This document shows, piece by piece, positions 11,650 to 23,391 of a stretch of DNA of 64,000 bases. The notes beneath the pieces were generated by a model. The model worked only from the letters and a program-made list of their open reading frames with translations. It did not search any database and was not told the DNA's origin. The DNA comes from Nannochloris sp. 'desiccata'. Lineage: Eukaryota; Chlorophyta; Trebouxiophyceae; Chlorellales; Chlorellaceae. Where the stretch lies: NCBI GenBank assembly GCA_019044685.2, contig JAGTXX020000009.1:434001-498000 (forward strand), read 5' to 3'. The position numbers were made by a program, and so were the translations under genes. Each line of letters begins with the position of its first letter. Position 1 is the stretch's first letter.

Positions 11650-14536
11650 TTATGGGGCTATCCAATCAAGACCATTGCGGTTATTCACAAGCGCAATATC
11701 GAGTGACGATTTCCGTTCCATAGCTGCTTCACCACCGCCATGACCGTCCAAGCTTTTTCTACTTAGAGGACTTGGGGAGCCTTCTGTAAAAGGGTTTGCA
11801 CTAGAATCAGTGCATTCCATTGAAGAGACTAGAGGAGAAGAAACTTGTAAACCCATGATGGGAGACAATGCCCTCTTTTCTTTTAAGGGAGAAGAAGAAG
11901 CAGACGCTGGGCGCTGCGGCAGCGGCGGAGCTGCCATTCCTCCCTTTCTATACAAAGCTTGAGGTGAACATAAAGAACGAGGGGGAGAAGGGGACGAGAC
12001 CATATATTCTGAACACGGGATACCAACGACCGCAAGGTGCTTCAAATCAGCTTCAGAAGATGAAAACTTTGAAAAAGAAACACGCTTGTTGTTTGTGCGT
12101 GCGTGCGTCTCTCCTCCCTTTTCAGGCAAGGGAAATATGCCAGTTGCTGCTGCAGGAAGAGAACCATGGGAAGAGACTCTATGCTTAGGCATAACGCCTG
12201 GAGCTGCAACAACACCAGGAGAAAGAGCCCCTGCAACGCCACCACCACCACCAACAGCATGAGAAAGGGACATTGAATATAAGCTTTCAACAGAAGAAGA
12301 CCCAGGCACATTGCATGATACCTTATGTTGTTGCTGATGTTGTAAGCTATCCAGGTCAGCCCAAGACGGCAATCGGCCGCTTTTCAAAGGCATCGCCGCT
12401 GCTGCAGTAATCCTTCGATCCTTCTGTTCAGCTCGTTCCCAGGCAGCAACTTGCTGAATACACGCATCCAAAGTGGCTTCAATACCACAATTACACTGAA
12501 TAGCCGAGATCTTCGCCCAAGTGGAGAGTTCTCCTTGTCGGACTGCTTGCAACAAAGAGGAGCGGGAAGGTCCAAGAATGCCCTTTGACAGCTGTGCTGC
12601 TGCATTTGGCAAGGCAATAGTCACATCTCCTTCCCACGGTTGACTAAACGCACGTAACCACCGTGCAGGCCATTTCCACCTGGGTAAGATTTCTAAAGCT
12701 TGTCTGCAACGGTGTTTGATCTCAGCCTCCGCCAGCTGTCCTGCCACGCCAAGACTTTTTTTCAAATTTAAGAAAGGAATAATGTAGGGTGTCGTTTGAC
12801 TTACGATGAAATGATTAACCCCGAACATTTCACTCAACCCACGCATGGGAAGGTCATCTTCTAAAGAACCATCTCTCCAGCCAGTATTAGTTGGGGTAGC
12901 TGTTGGGGTAGCACAGCCTGAGGCTCCCACACCGCCGCCACCATTGGGCTTGTTATTTAGTTCATCATTAATCACCTTATTTATACCAGCAGCATTGCTG
13001 TCTGCAAACCGCACGAGTTCTCCAGTAACTGACCTCGCCAGCAATTCTCTAGGTTGAGGCAGCCCTGGGAATGCAGAAGAGCATGCCACAGCGCTCCACA
13101 CAACTACATGAGGAGCAGTTAGATAATTCAATAAGCGGGGAGGTTCATTGCCGCCCGCTGCCGACACCGAAAGGTTCAATACCCTGCTTGTGTGAGTATA
13201 CGCCTCTACAAAGGTCATATCGCCTAAAAGATGACGTAATCGTTTCACCAATTGTTCAGGATCTTCATTTACTTGCATCGAGGAATTACCAAGCAGCAAT
13301 TTTCCAGCAGTGGAGGAGGCAGCTGGCACCGGCAAAGCGGCATGAGAAAAGAGAGTAAGATCAAAAGAGGAAATATCCTCCAAGAGCGCAGAAAGCTCAG
13401 AATCTGTACGCGTCGCGGTGATAGCACATACCACAGCACCTACAGATGACCCAGCAAGGACACGTGGCAACAATCTATGCTCTAACAAAGCTTTTATTAC
13501 TCCCAAATGGAAAGTGCCTAGAGCGCCACCACCAGATAAGACAAGTGCGGTTCTTCCAAAAGCGTGCCTGGTTTCCTTTAAAAAGGCTGATTTTTCAGCT
13601 AATGGCAGCTCTGTAGAATTGGTAATATCTTCGAGGTGTTCTCGTACCTCATCGATGTATTCTCGAATAGGTCCAGGGACTACTGGGAAATGTTCATGCA
13701 AAGCAGCACTGGCGACGTTGCCAAGATTTCTTAATAAATCAGCTCGAACGGCAAAAATACGTTCCGTGACGGTCGCATTACTCGTGCTCCTAACTGAGCG
13801 GAGATGTGCGACCTTCTCTTCTAAGAGTCTACGGTCGTAAAGTTTTGTCTCTGAGCGCCAACGAGCCTCGTCATCTGTCCCATCGATTGTATCGAGCTTT
13901 GTAGCATTGATGCTCCATTCGAAATAGGACTTACTGGCAGCCATTTTGCGTCTAATTGCGCGGCGTTGTTGTACTTGTTCGTCTTTAGAGTTGTAACACG
14001 CGTGAAGAGCGGCAGAGGCTGCAGAATAAACTACCAAGGAGGCTGCAAAGATTAACGAAAGGAGAAGAAGATGAAACAATGGAGTTGCTGACGTCAGGAG
14101 GCTTGAAACTTTCGGAAATGCGAACATTAAATACTATATATCAAATTAAGGTAATGTAGACAACTCCGAAAAGTTTAAACCCAGCAACAAGACGGGTTTA
14201 TTTATTTTATTTTGTAGATGTTAAATTCAAGGTATACTCACCAGCAACAAGGTGCCAGCGCCGAATATCTATCAGTGCATTGAATACGTGCCGTATCGTC
14301 CGAGATTTTGGAGGGGCGTGGAGCCACCCAGCTGCCCTTAGAAGGCTACGTTCTATGATTATAGCAACATGCCAAATTGACTTGCCGCAGAAAAGTTGCC
14401 AGGCTACGAAGCTTCTAAATGGAGATAAGAAGACGAGAAGGATTCTGACAAAGCCAATATCTATAAGGAGCTTTGCTGCCGAGAATGGCGCAGGTTGGAG
14501 GCCAAAGCCCTTGGCCGCATTTGATTTACTTGACAT
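11650..14536 (-). CDS. SDP1: SDP1/TGL4-like patatin triacylglycerol lipase, two exons
   Basis: The core ORF has SDP1/TGL hallmarks: a DUF3336 region (SYFEWSINATKLD), an oxyanion loop LVLSGGGALG, the nucleophile elbow GSSVG, and DGSLEDDLPM followed by NHFIVSQ, supplying the Ser-Asp dyad. It hydrolyses storage triacylglycerol at oil bodies. A single-ORF start at 14127 omits conserved N-terminal sequence. I propose exon 1 at 14242..14536 (98 codons; donor GTGAGT), containing GWLHAPP, like the SWLHPR segment of plant SDP1. It splices to 14042 after CTTTGCAG, giving 895 aa with Ser298 and Asp489. An alternative in-frame acceptor (GTCAG) would retain 17 more residues (51 nt). The long C-terminal tail is low-complexity and Ser/Pro-rich. 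Confidence 0.85.
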
Positions 14537-15454
14537 TATAACTCTTATGAAATTGGCCCCATCTTATGAAACAATTTACGTAGAAGAAAATGCATTTATT
14601 TTTAGAGCCCCGGTCATAGTTCTCGAAACGATTTATGTGTCGCGAAATTGAAAGAGCTCGGATTCGGAAATAACAGGATCCACGAATGACCCACGACGAA
14701 GGTCGGGTAGAAGGCAGGTTCTTGAACCCAACTTTATGCATGCCTATGCTCTAGTGATATTGATACCATTGGCGACGCGCATTGCACTTAACTGCCATCA
14801 AATGACACCTGTGTGCTTTTCCTCCCACGTCAGCCCAGAAGCCTTTAGTAAAAGGTTTTTGGGTGAGCAGAGGGCAAATCTCGCCTTTATTAAGGCAATA
14901 CTGCGAAAACTTAAATATTGCAAATTTAGTTGAGCCACTTGCGTCTTACTTACTCAGCGTGAGTATTTGAACACCACCGCCTTGCCGGCAGCGGTGGCGG
15001 TGAGTTTTTCAACTAACTAATGCAATTTGTGTCGTACTGTTCCCAAGCTGTATTGTGAAGTTCTCAGAACAATTGTTCTCACCACCTCATAGCGCCTTCC
15101 CCTTTTGGCTCGAACTCGTAGCTTATTAGTTCAACAGCGACATGTGGTTGGACATGCGATCGCTTTTAATAAAACGAAGAGTCCAGCAAAAGACATGACA
15201 GCCGTTAATTATCACCCACAAGGACATCTGAAACGGCACAGGTTCTCTAATTTGGGATTTTATTACCCGAGTTTGACACATTTTCGGAATTTGAATGCCT
15301 TGCCTGGGTAAAATGTCAGGGGCCTCAAAAAATTGCTTCGGAAAAGAGAGACTAGCAGCGCCTATCGCATTTTGCTACATAATTATCAACATAATTCTTT
15401 AAGGATTTAGAAGGCTCCCGCAATTTGGATAGAACAGTTTTTAGTTAATTCAGG
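14537..15454. promoter_or_regulatory. Divergent intergenic region (lipase and bL31c promoters)
   Basis: 918 bp between divergent genes. It contains a perfect 14-bp palindrome AGAACAATTGTTCT at 15066-15079 and a GC-rich hairpin (CACCGCC/GGCGGTG) near 14974-15002. The latter stands out in otherwise AT-rich sequence. No supported ORF or RNA gene. Confidence 0.4.
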
Positions 15455-15985
15455 ATGGCTCAGCTCTCTACCGCTTTCAAGAGCGGCCAGGTCTACAGCT
15501 CTAGACAAACTAGTTTCAAGGGAAACCAAAGTGGACTTCAGGTATGGCAATAGACCGCTGCATTGGCCGCCGCGAAGTGGATAAAGTTTTTCACCTGTTG
15601 GTGAAATGTGAAGAATGCGCATTTCGACCCAAACTTCCTACCAATTTTCTTATTTTTTCCTTCCTTTTAATTGCAGATGCCTAAATGCAGCGCAGTTGTT
15701 GTTATGAGAAAGAAGGGTATCCACCCCGAGTGGCACGATGAGGCAAAGGTCATGTGCAATGGTGAGGAGGTCTTGGTCACCTCTGGAACCCAGGCTAGCT
15801 ACACTGTTGATATTTGGTCCGGAAACCATCCTTACTATCAGGGAATTACCACGTCTGTCGTCACTGACGAGGGCCGCGTAAACAAGTTTAAGAGACGCTT
15901 TGCAGGATTAGACTCTCTTTCAGCGGTGAACACCATGGCCTCTCTTCAAAAAGAGAAAGACGACGCTGCCGCTGCTCAGAAGTAA
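15455..15985 (+). CDS. RPL31: Plastid 50S ribosomal protein bL31c
   Basis: Exons 15455..15541 and 15677..15985 encode 131 aa. Residues 1-29 (S/Q/K-rich, no acidic residues) look like part of a transit peptide. The mature part has [32 protein letters not shown] and [12 protein letters not shown], the L31 core. Bacterial zinc-binding L31 has paired cysteines in the VCSKCHPFYTG stretch. Here that position reads [10 protein letters not shown], so it is the zinc-free type. The C-terminal extension is rich in A, D and K. It is a component of the large plastid ribosomal subunit at the intersubunit face. TGTAA at 16022-16026 is the probable poly(A) signal. Confidence 0.92.
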
Positions 15986-16021
15986 AACACATGATACTCA
16001 ATTTTGCCATATATACACTCA

Positions 16022-16026
16022 TGTAA
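16022..16026 (+). terminator. TGTAA polyadenylation signal of bL31c
   Basis: TGTAA pentamer 37 nt after the stop, in the short (245 bp) convergent gap shared with the kinesin gene. Confidence 0.5.
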
Positions 16027-16230
16027 TATATTAGATAGCTCAAACTTTACACTAAATTATGAAAAGAAAACATAGTACATGTTGAGGTCGGTGATGGTGG
16101 AATTATAAGAAAAGAAAAGCAGCAATCAAAAAGAAGAAGGAACAACAGAAAATTTTAGTGTAGGCACATCTGATTCAACCGGTAACAGTATTATAAAAAA
16201 AAAACTATAATACAAATACTTTTATTTTCT

Positions 16231-19200
16231 TTACTCGGCAATAGCTCCACTGTGGCGGGTTGCTCTCCGCCGCTGTCCACGAACAAATGCAGCACGCAAT
16301 TTCGATGGAGAGGCCTCCCCAGTAGCCGTACCATCATCTTCAAATGCTCGGGATCGTTTCTGTCCTGCAATAGATGGACATAGAACATTGCCAGGCTCGG
16401 CAACAGGAGGTGCTTCCGCCTCCTCGGTACCACCTGGCGCCACATTCTCCTCTTCCTCTATTTCTTCGTCTCCCAGCATTTCAACGCTGCATTGTAAATC
16501 GCCCATGCCATTGTTATCACGGAATTGGCGCAACAAAATTTCAGCAGCGGGGGCTCTCAAGGAATCAATTTCCTCACGAGGAGGGACAGTCCTTTCTCTC
16601 ACAGCAGGCACATCATCACGGGCAGCATCACTACTGTATTTTTCATCAACGGCGACAGCAACAGCAGTGGAAAGGTCGGTCAACCCTGCGCTTTGAGTGG
16701 AAGCAAAAGTGGCCATTGCTTGGGTTCCTTGCCCGACAGCACGTTGGAGGGTAGCAACTGCCTCGGTGTCAGCTACCAAATCAGCTTCGAAGGCAGCCTG
16801 AGCTTCTTCACGTACTGTATCAACATCATTCGCAGCACATTGAACAATCTTGCTTTGCTTCTCGACAGTAGAAGCCAGTAATTTGGTTTCTTTCTTAACT
16901 GCCGCAGCGACAGTTTTGCTGTGCTTGGCCAGAGCAGAAGCAGCAGCTGCAGCGTGTTCTCTCGCAGCAGATTCCACATCGGCAGCATATGACATGCTTG
17001 CTTCAAGAGCAGAGCCAAGTTTTTCACCTTGAGATTGCAGTTCGGTGGCTGCAGTTTCTTGGGCAGCTTCAGCAGCAGCAGCGTTGGCAGCCAGGTCAGC
17101 GAGGGTAGTTCCAGCAGCAGCAGACAGACTTGCCATTTGTTTTGAAAGTTTCTTCTGATCAGCAGCCAAACTTGCCTTCATTCCAGAAGCGACAATCTGT
17201 ACTTGACCCTCAGCACGGTCAACAAAGCCAGAAATCAAAGAAGAAAGCTGACTGAGTAGTTCTTCTTGCTCTTTTCTGGCAGCAATTGCAAAGTCAGCTT
17301 GCATAGCATCAGCAGCATCAGCTTGGGCGGATAAAGATTCAACTACAGTAGACTTAGCGGCTTCCGCTTGAGCTCGCGCAGCTTCTAAAGACTCTTGCAC
17401 AGCAGTGATAATAGTTTGGGTGGCACCTCGCACAGCCTCGGTAGCAGCAGTCTGGCCCGTTAAGAGAGTCTCAAGAGCAGCCTTTTCTTCTTGCGTACTG
17501 CTGCAAAGGACCGTATACGCTTCCTCTAAAGCCGAAGACGCTTCTGCAGCAGCAGCTTGAGCGACGTTGGCAAACTCAGCGTGCTGTTCACCCAAGGTGT
17601 CCAGAGACGTGGCTGCAGCAACAACCAAAGCATGCGCAGCAGCCTCAGCAGTAGAGGACAAACCAACAGTACGTTCTTTCAATGATCCAATGTGGGATTC
17701 CAAAGCTTTTCCTGCAGCAGCCTTGCGGGTAGCAACTTCTTCCAAGACGGCCTCTGCAGTCGCAAATCGCTTGGCTTGCTCTCCTGCAGCAGCGGCAACA
17801 GCTGCCTCCAAGGCTGTTAATCTCTCCACAGCAGTATTTTTAAGACCTTTGACTACCTTTATATTGGCATCTTCTAAGTCATTTTTGGCGTCAACACGGC
17901 GGAAGAGCTGCCCAACGTCAGCTGCAGCAGCAGCGAGTTCGCTGTTCAAGGAACCAGCATGGCTAGCGAGAGCCTTTTCAGCTTTGCGGTGAGCTTCGAG
18001 CATATAATCACGTTCAGCAATGGAAACCTTGGCAGCTTCAAGCTCAGCACGAGTAGCATCTAACTTAGCACGTGTTTCATCAAGCTCTCCGCGTACCTCA
18101 GCTACACGCCCTTCCCATTCTGCAACCAGGGCTGCTTTTTCTTCATCATGCCGTGCAGCCACAGTGGAGGTCTCTTCCTCCAACTCCTCAACGCGAGCTG
18201 TTAATTGCCTGCGCTCTTCACATTCCTCTTCATACTGATCGGGAGGTAAGAAAACTCCATTTTTAGCACGAGTAGCGACCAGCTCTGCTTTGAGTCTAGC
18301 AATTTCTACTGCAAACTCTTTGAGGTGAGTTGTCTTGGAAATCTTTTGATTGACCTCAGGTTTGTTTTTAATATTCTTCGCACGGTGTGCGTAATCCAAA
18401 GTAGACAAGGTCTCTTCCTGGCATTGGACAGTGGGTGCAATAGTGGCGATAATGCAGGTTTTTGTTTTACCTCCAAGAGAGTCCCGCAGCAACCGAGTAA
18501 GTTTTGAATCGCGATAAGGAACGTGGACTTGGCCTTCTACCAAGGCAGTGATAACACGACCTAATGTAAGCAGAGATTTGTTGATATTGCCAGCTTCCTT
18601 GGCACGCTGATCAACAGCACCAGAGCGACTGACGTTTTCGCTACCTGCCAAATCCACAAGGTAGAGCTTGCCCACACGAATAACCTCTTCACCCTCAGCA
18701 AGAACTTCGCGAACCGACACAGTGACGATGAATACAGAGTGTGAACGAGAAGACTGCTTGTTCAGCAGGGTCTCAGCTGTACGGCGACGAGCGTTACCAG
18801 TTTCGAGCAAAGTAAAAATATCCGCAGCAGTCTTTACGTGGGGCTCTTCTAGACCCTGCATAACGACGCCACTACGATCTTCCAAAATACGAATCTTGGG
18901 GTCACAAGAGGTTCCCATGGCGAGCAGATCGGTGATCTCTTCGTTATAGAGCTCTAAAAAGCAGCACTTGACAGTGTACTCGCTGGCACCGCCAATCGAC
19001 TCCAAGTGGTTGAAAATCTGGCCCACAGCACGAGGAATTACACCGGCACCCTCTGCAATAGATGCTGCATCGTTGATATCACCAGTCATGGTATGGGTCT
19101 TACCAGTACCTGTCTGGCCATAAGCAAAGATGGTGCAGTTAAATCCTTGCAAGACTTCATCTACAATAGGAGAAATTGCAGAGTCATACAACCTTTCCTG

Positions 19201-19531
19201 GGTAGTATCAGGAGCAAAGATCTTGTCAAAGTGATAGGTGCGTCCAAATTGCTTGCCATTGATGTTCTGGTTCAGGGTGACCTCACGGTTGGCTTCATCG
19301 CATTTGATAACCTGGGGAGTGCGAGCTGCAACCTCTTCCTTCGAAGGAGGCCTGGATTAAAAAAATTAGAAATAAATCAGAAGATGCTGTAGAGGCGACT
19401 AAATGTTGCTTAGACCATCTGGAGATAACTGCATTGAGCCATTACCTGCAACGCAAGATGACCTGCACATTGGTCTCTGCATCCTCTGCAGCATTGCTTA
19501 TAGCGCGTGAGAGAGGCTTCTTGGCAGCCAT
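16231..19531 (-). CDS. KIN5: Kinesin-5 (BimC/Eg5) mitotic motor
   Basis: Exon 1 is 19446..19531 and exon 2 is 16231..19351, giving 1,068 aa; the splice (phase 2) rebuilds VILRCRPPSKEE. The N-terminal motor spans about residues 22-370: P-loop GQTGTGKT near 107-114, switch I NKQSSRSH, switch II LVDLAGSE, and the neck region HRAKNIKNKPEVNQ typical of kinesin-5. KNGVFLPPDQY after the neck is also a kinesin-5 signature. A long, extremely Ala/Glu-rich coiled coil follows, then an acidic stretch and a basic tail. No clear BimC box (phospho-Thr motif) is seen in the tail. Tetrameric kinesin-5 slides antiparallel microtubules in the spindle. Confidence 0.93.
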
Positions 19532-19905
19532 AATAATTATCCTGTGGTGTTAGCCACTGATCTTTAAGTATAAGAAATAGATTGGAGGTTGGGACGCGAT
19601 TCAGTTTATTTCTGTTGATTCCAGATTTTATTTAATCACACTCCTGACGGCCCCTTTTATACTGGGTATGAACTAGCTGAACAAGTATATAAGTTTTATA
19701 TTGCCATAAAAAAACAGATACGCTCGCTATTAACGAAAAATTAAATAGAAAGGAAACCCAGAGGAAAAATCATAAAACCTCGTCCTACCCTCTCTTTCAG
19801 CAGTATACAAAATCAAGATTTAGGTATATAAATAGTGAAGAAGCACCTATTTGGCCCCATAGCTGCTTAATTTCTGTCAGGTCAAAGGGCAGCTGGTTGG
19901 GCATA
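19532..19905. promoter_or_regulatory. Bidirectional promoter region, kinesin-5 / CDC50
   Basis: 374 bp between two divergent start codons. AT-rich with TATA-like runs near 19687-19700. No palindrome of note. Confidence 0.4.
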
Positions 19906-21413
19906 ATGCCAGCACTCACTCCTCTATCTGGGGAAAGCCTAGCATCGGTAGTCCCAGAAGGGCTAGATGATACAGCGAGCTCTGTAGAAGCCTCTCCAAC
20001 CAGGAGAGGAAAGAAGAAGTATGGGTTTGGAAAAAGGTGAGCCCGTAATTTTTAAAGTCATGCTTTGTATAAAGCACTAGGATGGGTCTATTTCAGTATA
20101 GACTGGATCTATTCTAAGCATGTATAGCCAACTCACTGCATATTCATTTTCTCTCTCTCAGGTTTGCCTATCAACAACTTAGAGGATGGCGACCGATCTT
20201 AAGCGCACACAATGCCGAGCTCTTTCTTTTAGCTGCTGGCACTCTTTTATTAGCATTAGGGATCCCAATTCTGGTAGCAGCCTTGGGGGTTAAAGAATAT
20301 AGCGTCAGATATGACAACGCTGGACCCATGGCAGGATTATCAAGAGAGCAGCAACAACAAGCGATCTGGGCAGCACCTGACATAGGCGTTGTATATGACT
20401 TGGCTATCAACGTAGAAGAACGTATGGAACCACCGGTAAGACACAGCTTTCCACTCCTTGCTCCCGTATTTCCATTATTCTAGATTCAGTATGCATATCC
20501 ATCCTCTCAAATCTCTCGTCAAATGTAGTGCTCTTTTCCCCTATTTTCTTCTTCTTCTCTATTTCCACCCCTATCTTACCTTCTGTCCCTTCCCCTTGAT
20601 CCTTCTTAGATATATGTTGTCTTTGAGCTAGGTGATTTTCACCAGAATTACCGTCGTTACGTCCGTAGTTACGATGGGCAGCAAATGCATGACGGGTCCC
20701 CGATGCCCGGCATGAGCGCGTGCGCCCCTTTCAGATACCAAGGCGCAACAGATGATGCAAATGACTCATTACCAGAAAATGGAGCTATCCTCCCATGTGG
20801 ACAGATCGCGCATTCTTTCTTTAACGACTCTTATGCGTTGGCATTAAACGGACAAGGCCTTGCAATTGACGATACAAATATTGCATGGTCTGGGGATAAA
20901 GATCATCTATACGGGGATGTATTGCCCATTAATTACAATATAGAGCCTGCCTATAGGGGTGGCAATACTTCCACGGTGCCATTGAATCAAAATGAGCATT
21001 GGATGGTATGGCAACGACCAGGAGGGAGGACCCCCGTGCAAAAGTTATATGGCAAAATTGATCAACCCATCCCTGAAGGATCTTCCGTTCAATTAACTGT
21101 ATCTAATAAATATAATACCTACTCTTTTGGTGGGTCTAAAAGAGTCATACTAAGTACAAATTCCTGGGTTGGTGGTCGTAATATGTTCTTGCCGGCTATC
21201 TACCTTGCACTGGCCGGGCTTTGCTATTTGGGTGCCTTGTTATTCTTCGTCGGATACGATCTAGGATACATTTGGAAGCGCCATCCTGGTACAGAGGATG
21301 ATTTCAGTTGGGTACGGCAGTCTTTGAGTGATGCAGATACCCCTTCTGTCTCTCATCTTCGAGGAATGACTCCAACAAGTACCATCGCACCAGCACCGAC
21401 CTTGTCGGAATGA
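19906..21413 (+). CDS. ALIS: CDC50/ALIS-family beta subunit of P4-ATPase lipid flippase
   Basis: Three exons (19906..20036, 20162..20435, 20610..21413) encode 402 aa. The N-terminal cytosolic signature FAYQQLRGWRPIL is rebuilt across the first splice. Transmembrane segment 1 follows (LFLLAAGTLLLALGIPILV). The luminal domain has VFELGDFHQNYRRYVRSYDGQ, matching the DNFYQNHRRYVKSRD block of CDC50/LEM3, plus FNDSYAL and IAWSGDKDHLY. The second transmembrane segment is near residues 330-355 (FLPAIYLALAGLCYLGALLFF). These subunits chaperone P4-ATPases out of the ER and are needed for phospholipid flipping. Introns are 125 and 174 nt with GT-AG borders. Confidence 0.93.
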
Positions 21414-21849
21414 ATTTAATCGATAAAAATAGTTTAATTTGACTTTTTCTATTCTATATTTCTGTTTACGTTGACGAGTATATCATTTGAAATAACAATA
21501 ATGAGTACTTACAGTGCATTTGTATCATTTCTTTTTCTTTTGGTTGTTTTGCCGAGAGGCGGGCAGGAAGAGAAGACTGGCTAGCAGCCTGCTCCTGTTT
21601 TTCGCTGCCCTAATTTGCGATATGTTGTTTTAGGACTTTAGAATTCTTTTCTTAGTAACAATTTAATTACAGCTTTAGTAGGATGATGAGGAGAAAACAC
21701 ACAGTACAGTTGCTGGCACTTTTTTGTTTGGAGGCAGCGGGAGGAAAAGAATGAGGCATGAAAATAACGAATGTAAATTCAGAAAACCTCAATTCAATAG
21801 CACATTCATAAATTCAATATATTTCTAATATAGAATAGTGGTGCTCGTC
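21414..21849. other. Intergenic between two same-strand genes
   Basis: 436 bp, AT-rich, containing the 3' UTR of the CDC50 gene and the promoter of the RlmN-like gene. TGTAA occurs at 21772-21776. No ORF or RNA recognised. Confidence 0.4.
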
Positions 21850-23355
21850 ATGCAAGGAGCTTGTCTTTGTCAAGCAAAAGCTAGATGCGGCACTTTAAAC
21901 GGAGACATGGTGCCGACGTTGGCTTCACGCCAGCAGAGCCAGCTAATTTCTCTCAGAACCTTATCTTTATTAAATACATTTCCTAGGGACAATGCATTCA
22001 AATTCCATCATGCTGCTGTTCAACGATCATGTCGGAAAATGTGCTCAGCTCAAGCCACCACTGACAGTGCTGCTGCATCTAGTCTTCCAAGCCCCATTCT
22101 TGCGCAAACTACTGCTAGACAAATTGCATCCCTAACACCTTCACTGATGGCAAAGGAATTCCCTGCCTCGTATTATGACAAGACGGGCAAACTCATGTTA
22201 AAATGTCTCACGCTCCCTGAGCTGGAACAGTGGTGCGAATCCATTGGCGAAGATCCCTCCAAACGCGCTATCCAAATTTGGCGTTGGATGTACTACGACC
22301 GTCAGTGGATCCACTCCCTAGATGATGCTCCAGCCACCACCACAACAAATGGGTTCAGTGCCGCTTTCCGAAATAAAGTCAGAGATATAGCAACTCTAGA
22401 TGGTGGCTTAGAAGTAGTGAGCATGCACGTTGCTTCTGATGGGACCCGAAAAATCATTTTCAAGCTTACTGCCGGCTCTGGAGCGGGCGGACAAGTGGAA
22501 ACTGTCCTTATTCCCATAGTCCGGGAGGCGGGCACAAAACAGCGGGTCACACTATGTGTGAGCTCTCAAGTAGGCTGTGCTATGGCATGCCAATTTTGCT
22601 ACACTGGGCGTATGGGGTTATTAGGTAATCTAACTCCCGGTCAAATTACGGAACAAATTGTCGTCGCGAGAAGAATGCTGTACGAAGAAGATTTAGCAAT
22701 TCCTGATGCAGCTCGCCATGTGACTCCAATTACCAACATAGTCTTCATGGGCATGGGAGAGCCAATGGATAATCTAGATGCCGTATTACCTGCTATTGAA
22801 ATTATGACAGAGCCATTAGGGCTGCATTTATCGTATAACAAAGTATGCGTGTCCACCGTTGGATTAGTTGAACAGATTAAAATTTTTGCTAAATCTACAA
22901 AAGCAGTTCTAGCAGTAAGTCTACACGCTGCAACAGATCAAGTGAGGAATTCCATCGTTCCTGTGAATAAAAGATACCCATTAGCAGAGCTTATAGGGCT
23001 TTTAGAGGAGCTTTTCCCAAAAAACAAAGCTGCAGATCGCCACGGCAATCATGTCTGTATTGAATACACTATGCTCGGTGGAGTCAACGATCGCAGAGAG
23101 GATGCTGAGGCGTTGATACAGTTATTACGTAATGTGCGGTGCAAAATCAATTTAATTGTGTTTAATCCGCATGACGGGACACCCTTTGCACCGTCTTCTT
23201 CGGAGAATGTCGCAGCTTTTAGAAACCAACTTATTCAAGGTGGCCACGTGGCTACTATTCGAAGCAGCCGAGGGGATGATCAAATGGCGGCGTGTGGACA
23301 GTTGGGGAATCCTGAATTGAGTCCCAAAAGGCCACCTTTGTTGTATAAAAAATAG
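21850..23355 (+). CDS. RLMN: RlmN-type radical SAM RNA methyltransferase, probably organellar
   Basis: A single exon; the first ATG at 21850 gives 501 aa. Residues 1-75 are Ser/Arg/Gln-rich and look like an organelle-targeting peptide. The radical SAM cysteine cluster C-x3-C-x2-C is CAMACQFC (residues about 243-250), preceded by LCVSSQVG. Further RlmN hallmarks are NIVFMGMGEPMDN, SLHAATDQVRNSIVP, YTMLGGVND and the C-terminal SSRGDDQMAACGQLG, with the methyl-carrying cysteine. Bacterial RlmN makes 2-methyladenosine in 23S rRNA A2503 and in tRNA. In algae the expected target is plastid or mitochondrial rRNA and tRNA. The stop is only 36 bp from the end of the convergent cpSRP54 gene. Confidence 0.93.
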   Translation: MQGACLCQAKARCGTLNGDMVPTLASRQQSQLISLRTLSLLNTFPRDNAFKFHHAAVQRSCRKMCSAQATTDSAAASSLPSPILAQTTARQIASLTPSLMAKEFPASYYDKTGKLMLKCLTLPELEQWCESIGEDPSKRAIQIWRWMYYDRQWIHSLDDAPATTTTNGFSAAFRNKVRDIATLDGGLEVVSMHVASDGTRKIIFKLTAGSGAGGQVETVLIPIVREAGTKQRVTLCVSSQVGCAMACQFCYTGRMGLLGNLTPGQITEQIVVARRMLYEEDLAIPDAARHVTPITNIVFMGMGEPMDNLDAVLPAIEIMTEPLGLHLSYNKVCVSTVGLVEQIKIFAKSTKAVLAVSLHAATDQVRNSIVPVNKRYPLAELIGLLEELFPKNKAADRHGNHVCIEYTMLGGVNDRREDAEALIQLLRNVRCKINLIVFNPHDGTPFAPSSSENVAAFRNQLIQGGHVATIRSSRGDDQMAACGQLGNPELSPKRPPLLYKK

Positions 23356-23391
23356 AAATTTAATTTGGATCTTACACACACATATATATTC

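Noticed and set aside
14280..14651. 123-codon plus-strand ORF upstream of bL31c
   Set aside because: It is antisense to the proposed first exon of the SDP1-like gene, which has family similarity and correct splice sites.
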